Assembly: GCA_021018815.1 (NCBI GenBank)
Contig: JAITYX010000074.1
Span: 558,001 to 622,000 of the forward strand
Source: Talinum fruticosum
Lineage: Eukaryota > Streptophyta > Magnoliopsida > Caryophyllales > Talinaceae
DNA length: 64,000 bases
Reading direction: 5' to 3'
Part shown: piece by piece, positions 1 through 11,900 of the stretch
Layout of the letters: the number at the start of each line of letters is the position of its first letter
How positions within the stretch are numbered: the first letter of the stretch is position 1
Notes under the pieces: generated by a model
What the model was told of the DNA's origin: nothing
Seen by the model: only the letters and a program-made list of their open reading frames with translations
Database searches by the model: none
Program-made: the position numbers and the translations under genes

Positions 1-93
1 ACTCTAGGAGCGAGGTACATGCAATACATATGCACCTTGCATTCTATGCTTGTTCACTATGGTACTAACTTGGAGCTTGTTTATGTTCTACAG

Positions 94-664
94 TGGGATA
101 TCCTCTCCAACGGAGGCCTTGTCCAAGAAATGGCTCATATTGCCAACGGCCGTGATCCTGGGAATTGTGTCTCACTTCTTCGCGTAAATGTAAGTAAATC
201 AGAAAACTTTTCTCAGACATAATTTTTATTTTCCGATCAAACAAATGAGACTGAATATTTATCAAGAAATTTATTAACTAATTAATGAATTACAGAGCGC
301 AAATTCGAGTCAAAGCAACATGCTAATACTACAAGAAAGTTGCACGGACTCAACAGGCTCATACGTGATATATGCACCGGTTGATATAGTGGCTATGAAC
401 GTGGTCTTGAATGGTGGGGACCCGGATTATGTGGCTCTTTTGCCCTCGGGATTTGCAATACTCCCGGATGGACCGGTGGGAGCCCATGGGGGAGGAGCCA
501 TGGAGGTCGGGTCTGGTGGCTCGTTATTGACGGTTGCATTCCAAATCTTAGTGGATTCTGTTCCAACCGCGAAGCTATCCCTTGGCTCTGTGGCTACAGT
601 GAACAACTTGATCAAGTGCACTGTTGAGAGGATTAAGGCTGCTGTGGCTGGTGAGGGCGCTTGA
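94..664 (+). CDS. PDF2: HD-ZIP class IV transcription factor, PDF2/ATML1 clade (3' end only)
   Basis: These are the last two coding exons of a homeodomain-leucine zipper IV factor, a plant family that specifies epidermal (L1-layer) identity by binding L1-box promoters. Exon 94-189 follows an acceptor ending in CAG at 91-93, encodes WDILSNGG through LLRVN and ends at GTAAGT. Exon 296-664 begins [16 protein letters not shown] and ends AAVAGEGA followed by TGA. About 154 residues are visible out of roughly 740-760 typical of the family, so the homeodomain, zipper and most of the START domain lie left of the window. The segments [20 protein letters not shown] and [20 protein letters not shown] are characteristic of the PDF2/ATML1 branch rather than ANL2 or GL2. 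Bases 1-93 are intron. Clade assignment is recognition from memory, not a tree. Confidence 0.9.
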
Positions 665-693
665 TAGTTTACACGTGGTACTTTTTGCTGATG

Positions 694-1161
694 GTAAGCC
701 CCCGTCTCATATTTCATGTGAAATTTTAAGGGTGAATAATAATAAATCGTAGTAAAATGAGCGAGCCCACTTAGCCTAGGTCTTTATTGAGCCCATGTGG
801 GATGGGTTGTTGATGAATATGGTCCACCCATTAAATAGGTCAAAGTGGGTTGCTAGATTGTGTCTATAGTTGAAGTTCAACCTAAATCAAACAGTGGTAG
901 ACCAGGGCATTGATAAGTCCTTTCCAACTAGTACTTTGATTAACACCCTTATATCATAAGTTGTCACACACTATTTCTTTCTCCTTTTAAGGGGAAAAAA
1001 GGAAAAATTATGGCTCATAGGTCCTATTCTTTCAGGGTGGACTAGTCCAAGCATATTCGGAATTCGACTTATGGATCACATTCATTTTCACCGTCTACTT
1101 TTATTTTCATCGATATATCAATTAACGGAGTTATTTTTGTATTTGGGTGAATGTTTTGCAG
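694..1161 (+). other. Probable intron in the 3' UTR of the HD-ZIP IV gene
   Basis: A donor (ATG then GTAAGC) lies 29 nt after the stop codon, and a pyrimidine-rich acceptor (ATGTTTTGCAG) ends at 1161. HD-ZIP IV genes often carry spliced, conserved 3' UTRs. The junction is close enough to the stop codon not to be expected to trigger nonsense-mediated decay. RNA reads across the junction are needed for proof. Confidence 0.55.
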
Positions 1162-1320
1162 TGAGATTGGTAGGAGAAGGAAGTGCAAAAGGCAGAGAAG
1201 GGAGGTGGGGGAGTGTTTACAACCTAGTGGTATTCTATAGTACGTACCGTGGAGGAAGTCAAGAACGCACCTTTTGTTGATCCTTGCTATGGTGCATATA
1301 TATGTTATCCTCGATGAAGA
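1162..1320 (+). promoter_or_regulatory. Candidate conserved 3'-UTR segment of the HD-ZIP IV gene
   Basis: This G-rich block sits directly after the proposed 3'-UTR acceptor, with AGGGAGGTGGGGGAGTG at about 1199 followed by a short AT-poor stretch to about 1310. It has higher GC than the surrounding DNA. Conserved 19- and 21-nt motifs have been reported in the 3' UTRs of HD-ZIP IV genes; I infer that this is where they would lie but cannot align them here. Confidence 0.35.
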
Positions 1321-1867
1321 ACTCGGTGACTAAGTGACACGATCACATCATGTATTCATCTCGATGCATCGATTGGTCGATCCATGGCAAGGGAGATGGG
1401 TTCGGGTATTGACTTCGCCAGAGATTAGAAGTTAGATGAAGTATGGTATATGAACTAGCTTGTTAAGAAATTAAAACCCTAAGCATTCCCCATCTTTTTT
1501 TTTTTTTCTGTTGCAAGCCTAAGCCTAAGAAAATTGTGTTATATTAAAGCCAACTTGAGACTTTGAGAATTCAAGTATGTTTGTGTAAGAGTGTTTTGGG
1601 TATAATTTAGGATGATCTCCCCCATCTCCAATTCTCATCAATTGTATGTTAATTTCTACTTTTATTCAAGCTTAATCTAGGACTTATGCCCTTTTGCTTT
1701 GCTACATGTCTTGTAAATTTGTTCTACTTAGCTTTTCATCTATTGCCTGTTTGCCGTAAATAATCTCACGTGTTAAATTGGAGTTTATTTTTACATGAAC
1801 CTTTCGTCTCTTACATGAACATGGAGTCTATTTTTCATGGTGTTGACAAAAGAAAAATGGGTTATTG

Positions 1868-1990
1868 AGCAGTAATAATTCCACCTTTTTGGATATCAAT
1901 AATCGTACATTTTAAATTGAACGTCAATAAAACTCACCTTTTTTAAGGTGAATGTCAGTAATCCCACCTTGTTAATTGGACACCAATATA
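1868..1990. repeat. Imperfect short tandem repeat (~40-bp unit)
   Basis: Three degenerate units share the pattern TCAATAAT, CCACCTTTTT, AATTGAACG, followed again by TCAATAA. The spacing is about 40-45 bp. It looks like minisatellite or transposon-end debris. Confidence 0.4.
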
Positions 1991-2548
1991 TCCGAATATG
2001 AATTTTAGACTCTAATGTAAGATTAATTAACTAGTATCCAATTCGAAATTACTCAGAACTCGGCACAAATCAAATTTATTTTCTACTCCCTAAATGCAAA
2101 GCACACGTTTTATGGAGGATAAATAAGTATAAGCTAATAGAATGATACTTTAGTATAACGATAAAAAAATTATTGGTTGATGCTGCATTGAATGACTATT
2201 TTGAAAGTAATTTGGGGACAAAAAAGTTATCAAAATAAAACGAATAGAGTATTTAATTAATTGATCCGGTTATTAATAGGTCGACCTGAACCAGTCGGTT
2301 GGCGATCTCCAGTTAAGATAAGATAGCTAAGAGTAACACCCATAAATTATTGAGTTACTTGAGTAGACCAGCTTTCCTAGGGCCAACGTGAGAGTGTAGG
2401 GCTGCGAGCTCATGATAACACCACGAAGGCCAAACTTGACTTGATTAAGCAAGGAAACTGAGGGTCATAACCAGTGAGGATTGAAGAAGACACAGTAAAA
2501 GAGCAGTAACTTGGCATCAGCTGAGCTGGTGAGGAGGTTGCATTTGCA

Positions 2549-2604
2549 GAGAGGGAGAGAGAGGGGGAGAGATGCAGAGAGAGAGTGAGAGAGAGAGAGG
2601 GGGA
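2549..2604. repeat. GA-rich microsatellite
   Basis: Interrupted (GA)n on the + strand with several GGG interruptions. The long open frames across it on the minus strand are low-complexity Ser/Leu translations of the CT strand and are not genes. Confidence 0.7.
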
Positions 2605-4504
2605 CCAAGAAGCAGCAGAGGAGGCAGAGCTTCTACAAAATATAAATGGCACCTGCCAAAGATGACAGAGAGCCCCCAATCAATTGAGTAAACATTAACT
2701 GAAGTCATAAGAGATAGAAAGGTAGTTACTACTGCTTTGCTTTTATTGGGTCACTCTCAGTTTTGAACCCCATTCAATTCTATTTATTTTCCTAATAAAT
2801 ACCTACTTCATCTTACCAAATTATATAAATGCCTACTTGTTTTATGTTATTTACACAAATTCTCAGTTAAAATCGTCTCAGATAAGCATTATTACGAGAA
2901 AAACTTCTTCAAATGTGATTTTTTAGGTTTTGATGTCATTATTAGTAAATTTTAGTGTGACGTTTTATTTTGAAGGTGACTACTAGTTCATAAAGTCACT
3001 CCTAGATGAATTACACCATAAAACTGCTCGTCTCATGATATGTTTTGTGTAAAACGGTCTCACACAAAACTTATTGTTTTTTTTTCTTTTGTACAAATAA
3101 ATAAAATTCTCAATTTTGACTTCTGTTTTTTACAATTTTTGATTTGGTTAGTAACCTTTTCTCCATCCTACATAATATATGTTGTGAAAAGGCTTCATTT
3201 TCTTTCCTTCAAGTTTACTGTTTTGTCGAGAAACAACACCTTTCTTTGTTTAGGACGAAACTGTATCTTAATAATTATTTCTCATTATTTTTAGGTTACA
3301 CTTTATTAAAGCAAAGGTGTAGGGAACGCTATTACCTTTGGCAAAAAAAAAAAAAAAAAGAAATATTATTTCTCTCCAAAATAATGTGCGGGAAAGACAT
3401 TAGTTATGTCTTCATTTCATATAAAATCTGTTGCTTATAAATTATCAGTATATTTTTCTCTAATTTTCCTCATTATAAAATAACAAAATTATCCCACTAC
3501 TAATAGAATTGATATGTTAGATGTCATTTATTTTTATCAAAGGAGTAGTAGATTCTAAACTTAACAGTTAATAATAATTATGACAGTATCACTAATTTAA
3601 TCGTAATTTTGAACCATTTAAATTATCAAGTCAGGTTGAGAAATGAATACAAATCGAGTTGGAATTCAAGGTAAACATAGCTTATGTTATTTGTATTGTA
3701 TGTTTTCATTTATTACTTTATGTCATGTCAAAGTGAAATTTTAATATCATATAATATATAATAATTGAACGAGTTGAGTACCGAATTTAAATCTAAGTAC
3801 TCGTATCAGAGTCAAAGTTCATAGGCATGTCACATCACACGTGAACTTTGTATTCACAATCAAAGTTACCTACTTTGAGTTGTTCATCGTTAGGAGGATA
3901 AATTTGTGCTCTAAGATTTAATATATTCATAGCCATCGATGTAAGGCAGTTTGGAAATGGACACTGGGGAGAAGGCTTAATGCCCTTGATGGGGCATTTC
4001 GTATTGATTTAAAAGAAGCCATGATTGGACCATTATGCCTAATAATTATGGGACCGTTTTTAGTTGAGCTTGTGTATATGTTGTTTAATGAGCCCAATGG
4101 GGTATTACTCGATTTCAGCTCGATTTTTTATTCATCAACCTCATATGCATCTATTGCTAGGAAAAAATAATGTCTGATTTTTCAAAGGCGACAACATTTT
4201 ATGACAACTATATATTGATGTGGAGCTACATGTTTTATCAAAATATAGGTTGAATAGTGAATACATATCATAATTCCAAAGCACGGACTATATAACTGAT
4301 GTCGTGTTGATTTCACATGAAGGCCAATGAAACAATCTTATACAAGTTTGTGCCTTAGAAATGGACCGGAATTCGTAATTTAAAAGATAGCTCAACATCT
4401 TATATAAGTATGTGCCCTGGAATTGGACAGAAATTCATAAGTTAGAGATAACACGCCATAAGTTAGAAATTCATAATGCTGAATATATAAGGTAACATTT
4501 AAAC

Positions 4505-5090
4505 AAGCCATCGAGTTTCATTAAGATCTTGGTAGATAACAATTTGCTTACAAAGGCAGAAACCCTGATTACAGATCACCGAGCCAACAAAATTTTGCAT
4601 ATTTCGAGTAATACTATAAACTCACTACCAACAACCAGCAAAGTTCTTGCAAGACAATGGAATCTGCCTTGAGAATCAGTTGCATCTGATCTCCCTGCTT
4701 TAAATCTACTGATGTTTGCAGAAATATCCAATTCAGAGTGATAGTTGGTCCGAAATCATCAAAGACAAATACGCGGAGATTGATTAGATAGGAGAGGAAA
4801 AGAAACTAAAAGGGATGGGGGAGGGTGTGGGGAAAGAATCTGCTTTCTCCTCTACATATTCATCATCACAAAGAAGAGAACGCCAATGCTAAAAAGCGAG
4901 CAAAGCATGTTATCTGTAACTGCAAGGGACTGTGGATGATATATACAGCAAGCATCAAGGTAAAGAAAATTTTAGAGGGAGGGGGACATAAGACGAACAA
5001 AAACCCTCAAATTAATGTTACATGTGAAGGAGACATCTAGGCCGGTAATGAACTCATCATTGTTTTCCTTTCCTACCTTCTTGAATGCCC
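4505..5090 (-). other. Probable last 3'-UTR exon of the PCFS4-like gene
   Basis: On the minus strand a good donor (CTG then GTATGT) ends the stop-containing exon at 5705, 22 nt after the stop, and a plausible acceptor (GATTTACAG) precedes 5090. Together they suggest a spliced 3' UTR. The 3' limit near 4505 is a guess; no strong poly(A) signal was identified. Confidence 0.4.
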
Positions 5091-5250
5091 CTGTAAATCA
5101 TGCAAAGAATTGATCTGAGGCATAAATGAGCATAGAATGTAGCAAGTACGAAATAAATTAGATGAGAGCAACACCCTACGGAGTTCACCTAGAGCATAAA
5201 TGAAAGAATGCAACGAAAAACATTCAACCCATTTGCTTCAAACATCGTTC

Positions 5251-5336
5251 TTTGAAGGTGTTTCAAGGGCAACCTCAGGGGTAAGGTTGCCTACACTCAG
5301 ATCTCTTTATACCCCACTTAGATAGAGTCTAGGTGG
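5251..5336 (+). mobile_element. SINE-like fragment inside the 3'-UTR intron of the PCFS4-like gene
   Basis: The run GGGGTAAGGTTGCCTACACT followed by a CCCCACTTAGATAG-type stretch resembles the widely dispersed plant Au-type SINE body (GGGTAAGG-TGCGTACA, then CCCCAC). It is antisense to the host gene. Ends and target duplications are not visible, and the match is from memory. Confidence 0.35.
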
Positions 5337-5726
5337 TTTTTTATGTTTATGTTTACTGAGAATTATGTTATTCTTCAATATGAACTGGTTATATGCAGAC
5401 ATCACTTATGAAGAGATATGTCAATCAGCAATATGAAGTGGTGATACATCAGCAAACAATCATTTACTGAGATAATACAACAATCCAAGAGTAGATTGAT
5501 CAGGCACTAATGGATAATTGCCTAAAAAAATAAAACACACCTAGGTGGACAAAATGCCAAATATCTGAGCCTATGCGAAAGGATTTCAGAATTTCATGAA
5601 AGTGCATCAGGAAGATCAGTCAGTAATATGACAATTGACCAGAACATTAATCTCAAATGATGGAAAGAGTAAAACAGAATATTAGCATAAAGCAGGATAC
5701 ATACCAGTTGAAAAGGGCAGCCAATG

Positions 5727-8700
5727 TTAGCTGGGCACAGTGCTAGACTCAGACCTACATTTGGCATGAACTATAGGGCCCAACTGAGATCTCTCCATGC
5801 CCGCTGTCGAGCCATCGGGTGCATTTAAGTATACAGCTCCTCTGTACATCCATTCATCAGTCTCATCACTATAAAAATCTTCAAAAGGTTCACCGCATAG
5901 TGCACAGGTACTCTGGTCCTCATCCGCTGGTACAGCCAACTCTTCATCGTCCTTCTTCTCAACAGCAGTCTCAACAGGCAAAAACCCAGGTGCTGCATCA
6001 GTCCCCAGTGCCTCTGCACCACTGAGCCACATACTCGCACTTACGAACCACTTTCGAGAAGGATTGTGCTTACGGTTCTTTGATATCCTGTTCTTAGCCA
6101 CATGCCAATCCATGTGCTTGCTGTGTTCTTCTTGGGTTTTGAACCGAAGACCACAAGTGGTGCACTGTCTAGGAAGTTCCTCGTAAAGAGCTCTTATGGC
6201 TGATTCGTGCCGCACTTTAAGAAGGTCTGGATTAAACTCCACTCCAAGAGAGTCCTGATTTAAAGTTAATTTGCGAAAAGTGTCATTATACAACTAGCAA
6301 AAGCTAAAACAAGAAAAATTTATTGTTACTATATATCAACTGCTAAGAAACAATACTCGATCTTAAAAACAATCTAGTTATTGATTACTGTGGTCAACAC
6401 ATTCAATCTTTGACATCAAATACCTAAAATGTATCATCGAATTTGAATGTTGAGAATTTGTGACAACAAATATTCATACAAGAATTTAGACATGCTGTCT
6501 TAATTTTTTTATTTACTTGATAAGCAGTAGATTCAACTGGGACATTATCATGAAATGCTAGCACGTAATAATATTCATATGCCAATAGCTAAAATATGAT
6601 CTGAAGTGTAATAACACTTCAAAGTCATATACCTGCTCAGGGGTCTGTTTTGCTAATGAGAGTACACCATGGGCAACAAGAGAATTGATTAAACCTGAAA
6701 ACCCAGCAGTAGGTAGTTGGTTGGCGAGGGGCCCAGAACCCTGGGGAAGAGGTAAAATTTGTGGAAGGGGGCGAGGTCCTGTAGGGAGGGGTGGCACAGG
6801 TGCTTGGAATTGCATTGGACCATTGGAGACATTTTGAACAGGCAGAGTAGGAAAGCTAGGCGTTATATTGGTCATAATATTACTACCAGCAACACTCTTG
6901 CCAATTGGTGTATATCCAAGATTCATGGGCGGCCGTATTGTCTGTGGTAACTGTGGAGCAATAGCTGAAACCGCATTCTGACGGGGATCCTGAGATGGAA
7001 GCAGCTGCTGCTGCAACGAGATTGAAGGCCGAGCCATATGATGAAGAGAAGTGAACCCTGGATGCTGCAGTTGTGTTGGCTTTGGAACAATTGAACTTTT
7101 CTTATCATCATTATCAAATTGCTGAGGGCCTTGATTTGGTGCTCTGTAGTTCATAAAATCAAAGGGCCCTCGAGGATGTTGTTGCTGTGGATACAGAGGT
7201 GGCAAAGGCATTAGGCTACTAGAACTTGTAGACGGCCTTAAGCCAGTTATTACTGGTGCCACAGCAGGTGAAGCAGCCCTAGCTTCAAAAGAACTAAAAC
7301 CTGAAGAAACTACTCTTGATGTAACATCAGAAAGTGCAGAAAAATGGTCTGCCTGAGAAGGCTTTATGTCTGGGTACGACAAAGGTCCTCCACTTGCAGT
7401 GAATGTCAATTGAGAAATATTTTCTCTTGCAGCTGGCGGAAGGTTCTGTCCACGCTCAGCAAGACTGCTTGGTAACTTCCAACCTCCTTGAGAAGGATGA
7501 TAGTCCGTAATTTGATTTATCTCATTTCTTGAAATAGTAGTTCTGTTGGATGATCCACGGCTACCCTGCACATCAATAGAATGCAAATCAGAAGATCGCT
7601 GCTTCTTTAATGTAGAAAAAGAAGAGTACACAGAATAAAGCTCCGAATAGCGCTCTCAGCATGAGCACCACTATTGTCGATTATATAGCAAGACTAATGA
7701 TGTCCAAAAACTTACGATAGAAAACTGAAAAATGAGCACAAGAAATGTAAAATGTGATGATACAGAGCTTGGGAAATCCAGACAGACTTCACTGGATCCC
7801 CCAAAACATAGACATAAGCGTAGAAAGCAATAAAAATTTCCCACAAACAGAATGTGTACTTCATATGAGCTAGTCACATTGTGTTAACAATTATCACATC
7901 AAAATACTCATTAGGTTCAGGGACCATACATTTCTCATCAAATTTGCATCTTCAATTACTTTCTGAGGATCCTCCAGCTTACTTATCTGACTAGATGTTG
8001 TCCAACTGCCCCTAGGATCAGAAGGTAACGAACCAAGAGGATCTAGACCAGGTCTGGCTCTGAAGGTCCCTGGATGAAGATTAGAAGCGGGAGTAAGATC
8101 ACTAGTCTTCGAATCAGCTAAAGTTGGGCTCATATCTTCCCAATCAAATTCCTCTTCTTCAGTGTTTTGCCATGACCTTCCAGCAATTTTGCTCACTGAA
8201 CCATTCAACAAGGGACGATGCACTCCCAGGGGCTTCTCATTCAAAGGTCTTTGCCCATTGTCCTGACCATAGGCTTCAATCAAGGCCCGAGGTCTGTCAT
8301 GGTCAAGACCATTGCGCATATAGGGACCACAATTATCAATACCACTGTAAATATCAGAGCGAAGTCTTTTATGCCATTCACCAGTCTCCTCATCTCTTCC
8401 TCTCACCCTGCGTCCAATATTATATCCAGGACGAGATGGAGATGTTCTCTCAAGAATCCTTCCTGGGGACTTGGAGACTGCAAACTCATCAACTGATGGG
8501 GATAAGGGTCGGCCAGGGCCACTCACAGATGGAATCACCTTGTCCGCTGATAGTGGAAACGACGCACGGCCTCCATACCCAGTTGTGTTAAACCTATTGG
8601 CACCAACTTTAGGGATTATACCCTCTCCTTGATCAGAATCATAATCCTCATAGCCAATGGAATGTTTCTGACCCATTGTCTTTATGTTGGGTGCACCTCT

Positions 8701-11650
8701 TGCAAGCGTGACACTCTGCAAGGCACAGAAGGGAAAAAGAAGTCTCGCTGTCACCGCATACAAGCACATATTTCTCATCTAAGCAAGTCCATCATAAAAA
8801 ATGAAACACATGACAGCAGGTCAACACTCCACACCCCCCAAAAAAAATAATAAAAAGGAAAGTTCAAAGGGAAATTAAAAAAGAAAAAGACACAACTAAA
8901 GAACCAAAACAAGATGGGCCTACCAAGCAAACAATAGTCAAGAGAAATCAATTTAAGGTTTTTATAAACAAAAAAGAGGAACTTAAAAAATATGAGAAGG
9001 GGAGAAGAAGAGGTCAGTGAACCTGCAAATAAATTGATGCACTCACAAGACTCCATGACGCTTTTTGGGCTAAAAGAGATGCAGACTGTTTCAATGTACT
9101 CTTGCTCTTTACCAGTGTTACTAAGATTTGACTACGCAACATACACATGTTCAAAAAAAGGATAGTATAGACACAGTGTTATTTCTTGACAAACACGTGG
9201 TTTTAGACTAAAATGAAGAGTCATTCATCCATAACGGCATCAGAATCCCAAGTTCATGACACAAGAACATTATGTAAATTGAAACTTTTGGGCGACATGG
9301 TTATGGACCTTCCTTAATCTTTATTCCCCCTCCTTCCAAACCCTAGAAACTAAATACTACTGGCTTGGCGCCGTAAAAACAGAGATCCAACAAAATTTAT
9401 CCAAGTCAGAGCACAATAGAGATTTGGAGCCTGATATATGAATTCATGCCGTATAGATTGAGCAATCAGATTGTTATATGCCTTATTATACTCCAGACAT
9501 TTAAAGAATAACCCAGATCATCCTCAAGTGACGTTGAAATCTCCCCCCTTCTTTTCTTAATTTGTATTAGAATTAGTTCAAAAGTTCCTTGCCGTTCACT
9601 TTAATGTCTTTGAGCTCAAGCTGAGCTAATAGTTGCTATTCACCGAAGATATGTCAGCTCTAAGGTGTCCAGTCTCAACTTATCACAGTTCTGGATGCAT
9701 AGATCTAATGGTGATTGTGTTTTATCAAATACATATCATTTAGCTGGATAGAGGTTTATACAGATTTTCCAGGACATCATCATGTCAGAATTTCCAAGAA
9801 TCCTAAACATCTGACCCAACAGCAATAACAAACTCGAACATTGAACAGTTGGCTTCATTATTGAGACTCTTTCCTGCTTGTCCAGTGACCGGTTCCCTCT
9901 ACCAAGCCTTACCAGATCTTCCCTATGGATCCCAGGCACTAGGTTCAGTTCTGTTATATTCCTTCTCTAGCAATCAGAGAAGAAGAGGTAATGAAGTGGC
10001 ATCATGAGAATGCAATTAACACGAGATAGAATCACTTGTAAGAGCACATACTGTGAAATGCACAGATCAATGTTTTAGAAGACATGCAGCAGATAAGCCT
10101 AGCTCCAGAGAGGCCATCTGAATGATTCTACTAGCTATGTAAAGGGAAAAACAGATTGACAACAGCATAGAGAAGACAAGGGTTGAATTGTAAACTTACA
10201 TTATTAATTGACGAATTATCAAGCTGGCGCCTTGCTTCCAGATATTTTGGATTGACATGTATGCCATGGGACGGTCGAGGGGATTCAGAAGCCCTCATAT
10301 TGGCTATGCTGGAAGATGGCTGATTCACCCGTGGGGAGAATTGCAATTCGTCCTCAATTCTACGTAGGACGGAAGATGGGAAAACAGTCGACCAAGTCCC
10401 AAACAAGTGACGCATTGAAGGATATAGATTTGGAGGAACTTGTCTATAAGCCTCGCAGAACACCTTAAGCAGAAAAATAGAATGTACATCATAAATGGAA
10501 TTGCTAAATGATATTAAAACAAGGTTAAGGGCTATGTTACACAAAATTATCTATGATAATTAAAATTATCTATGATAATCAGCTGGCTTTTAGGCATCTG
10601 CATTGGCTTATTTCTGAAAAGTTAACATCTTATTGGCATGAAATTTCCAAGTTTCTATAACTATGTGCGATCAGCACATATGTAATTAAAGCAAAAACAA
10701 AGGATCCATTGATGAGAATATGCAAGTTGCATAGCCCAAAACAAGCAAGCTCCTCAAAAACAAGTAAATAACCGAAAATGACTAACCTCAGGCAAACGGG
10801 CAGCAAAGTGCCTAACATATTCCCGCCCAATATTCTTGACAATGCTGTCCAACAAATACAAAGATGGCAACTTCTGATCTTCTGGAACCTGCATACAATA
10901 TGCAGAACCAGAAATGAAGACCACGAACTATCCAAAATACTTTCACAAATATGAAGAAATAACTGAGGAGAGATAGATTTTCCATGATTTCATAACAAAA
11001 ACTCAACAGAATAGCCATGTGTGCCCTTTTGAGGAAAACCCATGTCTAGAATCCTCTTCATTCAATCTCACAAAGCCAAAAGAAAACTGAAATCTAAAAA
11101 AAAAGGAATAATACTGGGGGAAGGGGAGGACAGAGAAAGCGGGAGAAAGCGAGAGCTTCCAAAATCTTACTCAACCAACTTCTGTACACTAGTAATTTTG
11201 ATTACACTGTACAAACTACTCATCAATCCCGAAATTTAACTCAAAATAAAAAAATAAAAAAGAAGATACGAATTCGGTTACACTGTACACTTTTGCATGA
11301 ACCCAAAAACCCTAATTCTGAAAAAGAACTTCCAGCGAGCGGAATCAATCAGTCGGCTAGCGTACCTCTAAAACCCTAGAACAAACGGCATAAGCAATGC
11401 CCTCTGCGTGCTCCCTCTGCTCACCAGCAATAATAGTGAGATCCGTGATTATGGGCTTCGAATTGAAGGTAAGTTCCGAGAGTACAGCTTCATAGAACTC
11501 CACAATCTCCTCCGAAGGGACAGCGACAAGGCCGTCGTCGTCGCCGCCAACCGCAGCCCTAATTTCGTTCTGTCTCTCTCTGAGGAGCATCCGGAATCGA
11601 TCGAGAATCGGAGAAGGAGCCGCCGCCTTCGGAACCGCGTCGTTCGGCAT
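5727..11650 (-). CDS. PCFS4: PCF11-type mRNA cleavage/polyadenylation factor (PCFS4-like), six coding exons
   Basis: The product is a nuclear subunit of the 3'-end processing machinery. Arabidopsis PCFS4 promotes alternative polyadenylation of FCA and flowering. Proposed exons, in transcript order: 11650-11366, 10888-10787, 10463-10200, 8715-7930, about 7598-6633, and 6254-5727, giving about 976 residues. Exons 1-3 encode the RNA polymerase II CTD-interaction domain ([19 protein letters not shown], then [20 protein letters not shown]). The middle is low-complexity and rich in Pro, Gln and Ser. The last exon carries a C2H2 finger (CTTCGLRF, then HSKHMDWH) and a second CALC/HAKC zinc motif typical of Pcf11. 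All junctions keep frame. The acceptor of exon 5 is uncertain, since AG occurs at three nearby in-frame places. Start: first Met before [16 protein letters not shown]. It is longer than Arabidopsis PCFS4 (about 800 residues). Confidence 0.9.
8716..10199 (-). other. Intron 3 of the PCFS4-like gene
   Basis: A 1.48 kb intron, the largest in this gene. The protein joins across it without a gap ([12 protein letters not shown] to SVTLARG), so no missing exon is needed. I see no gene or recognisable repeat inside it. Confidence 0.7.
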
Positions 11651-11900
11651 CGGCGTTTGCGGTGGTGGTGATGGTGGTGGTGAAGAAGAAAACCCTAATT
11701 GGGGTTCAGTGATTGGGGGTTAGGTTAGGGTTAGGGTTAGGGTTTTGGGTGAACCTTGTCATGGTTCATAGGCATAGCTGAGCTCCTTCGCCCGCCATCG
11801 GACAACCATAGCTTAGAGCGAAGGGTATGAGAGACAGCGAGACGGAAGGGGGAAGATATTGGGCTTCTTTTCATTTCTCTTTTTTAATTTTTATTTCAAC
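11651..11900 (-). promoter_or_regulatory. 5' UTR/promoter of the PCFS4-like gene with telo-box array
   Basis: Upstream of the ATG there is a GGTGGTGAT microsatellite (about 11658-11682), and at 11722-11745 the + strand reads TTAGG, TTAGGG, TTAGGG, TTAGGG, TTTTGGG. On the gene's strand this gives repeated AACCCTAA telo-boxes, an element frequent near the start of plant housekeeping and translation-related genes. No TATA box is apparent. Confidence 0.5.

Larger units (their letters stand above)
1320..4500. other. Intergenic region between HD-ZIP IV and PCFS4-like genes
   Basis: No convincing coding region was found on either strand. The stretch is AT-rich, with a short imperfect tandem repeat (1868-1990), a GA-rich tract (2549-2604) and a 15-17 nt A-run near 3343. 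The transcripts on both sides run towards each other, so it holds two 3' flanks and no obvious promoter. Confidence 0.6.

Noticed and set aside
2410..2708. Minus-strand Ser/Leu-rich frames
   Set aside because: Low-complexity translation of a GA microsatellite.
8124..8591. 155-codon plus-strand frame
   Set aside because: Antisense shadow of PCFS4-like exon 4; no recognisable domain.
11715..11746. True interstitial telomere or chromosome end
   Set aside because: Only a few units and placed in a gene leader; telo-box interpretation is simpler.
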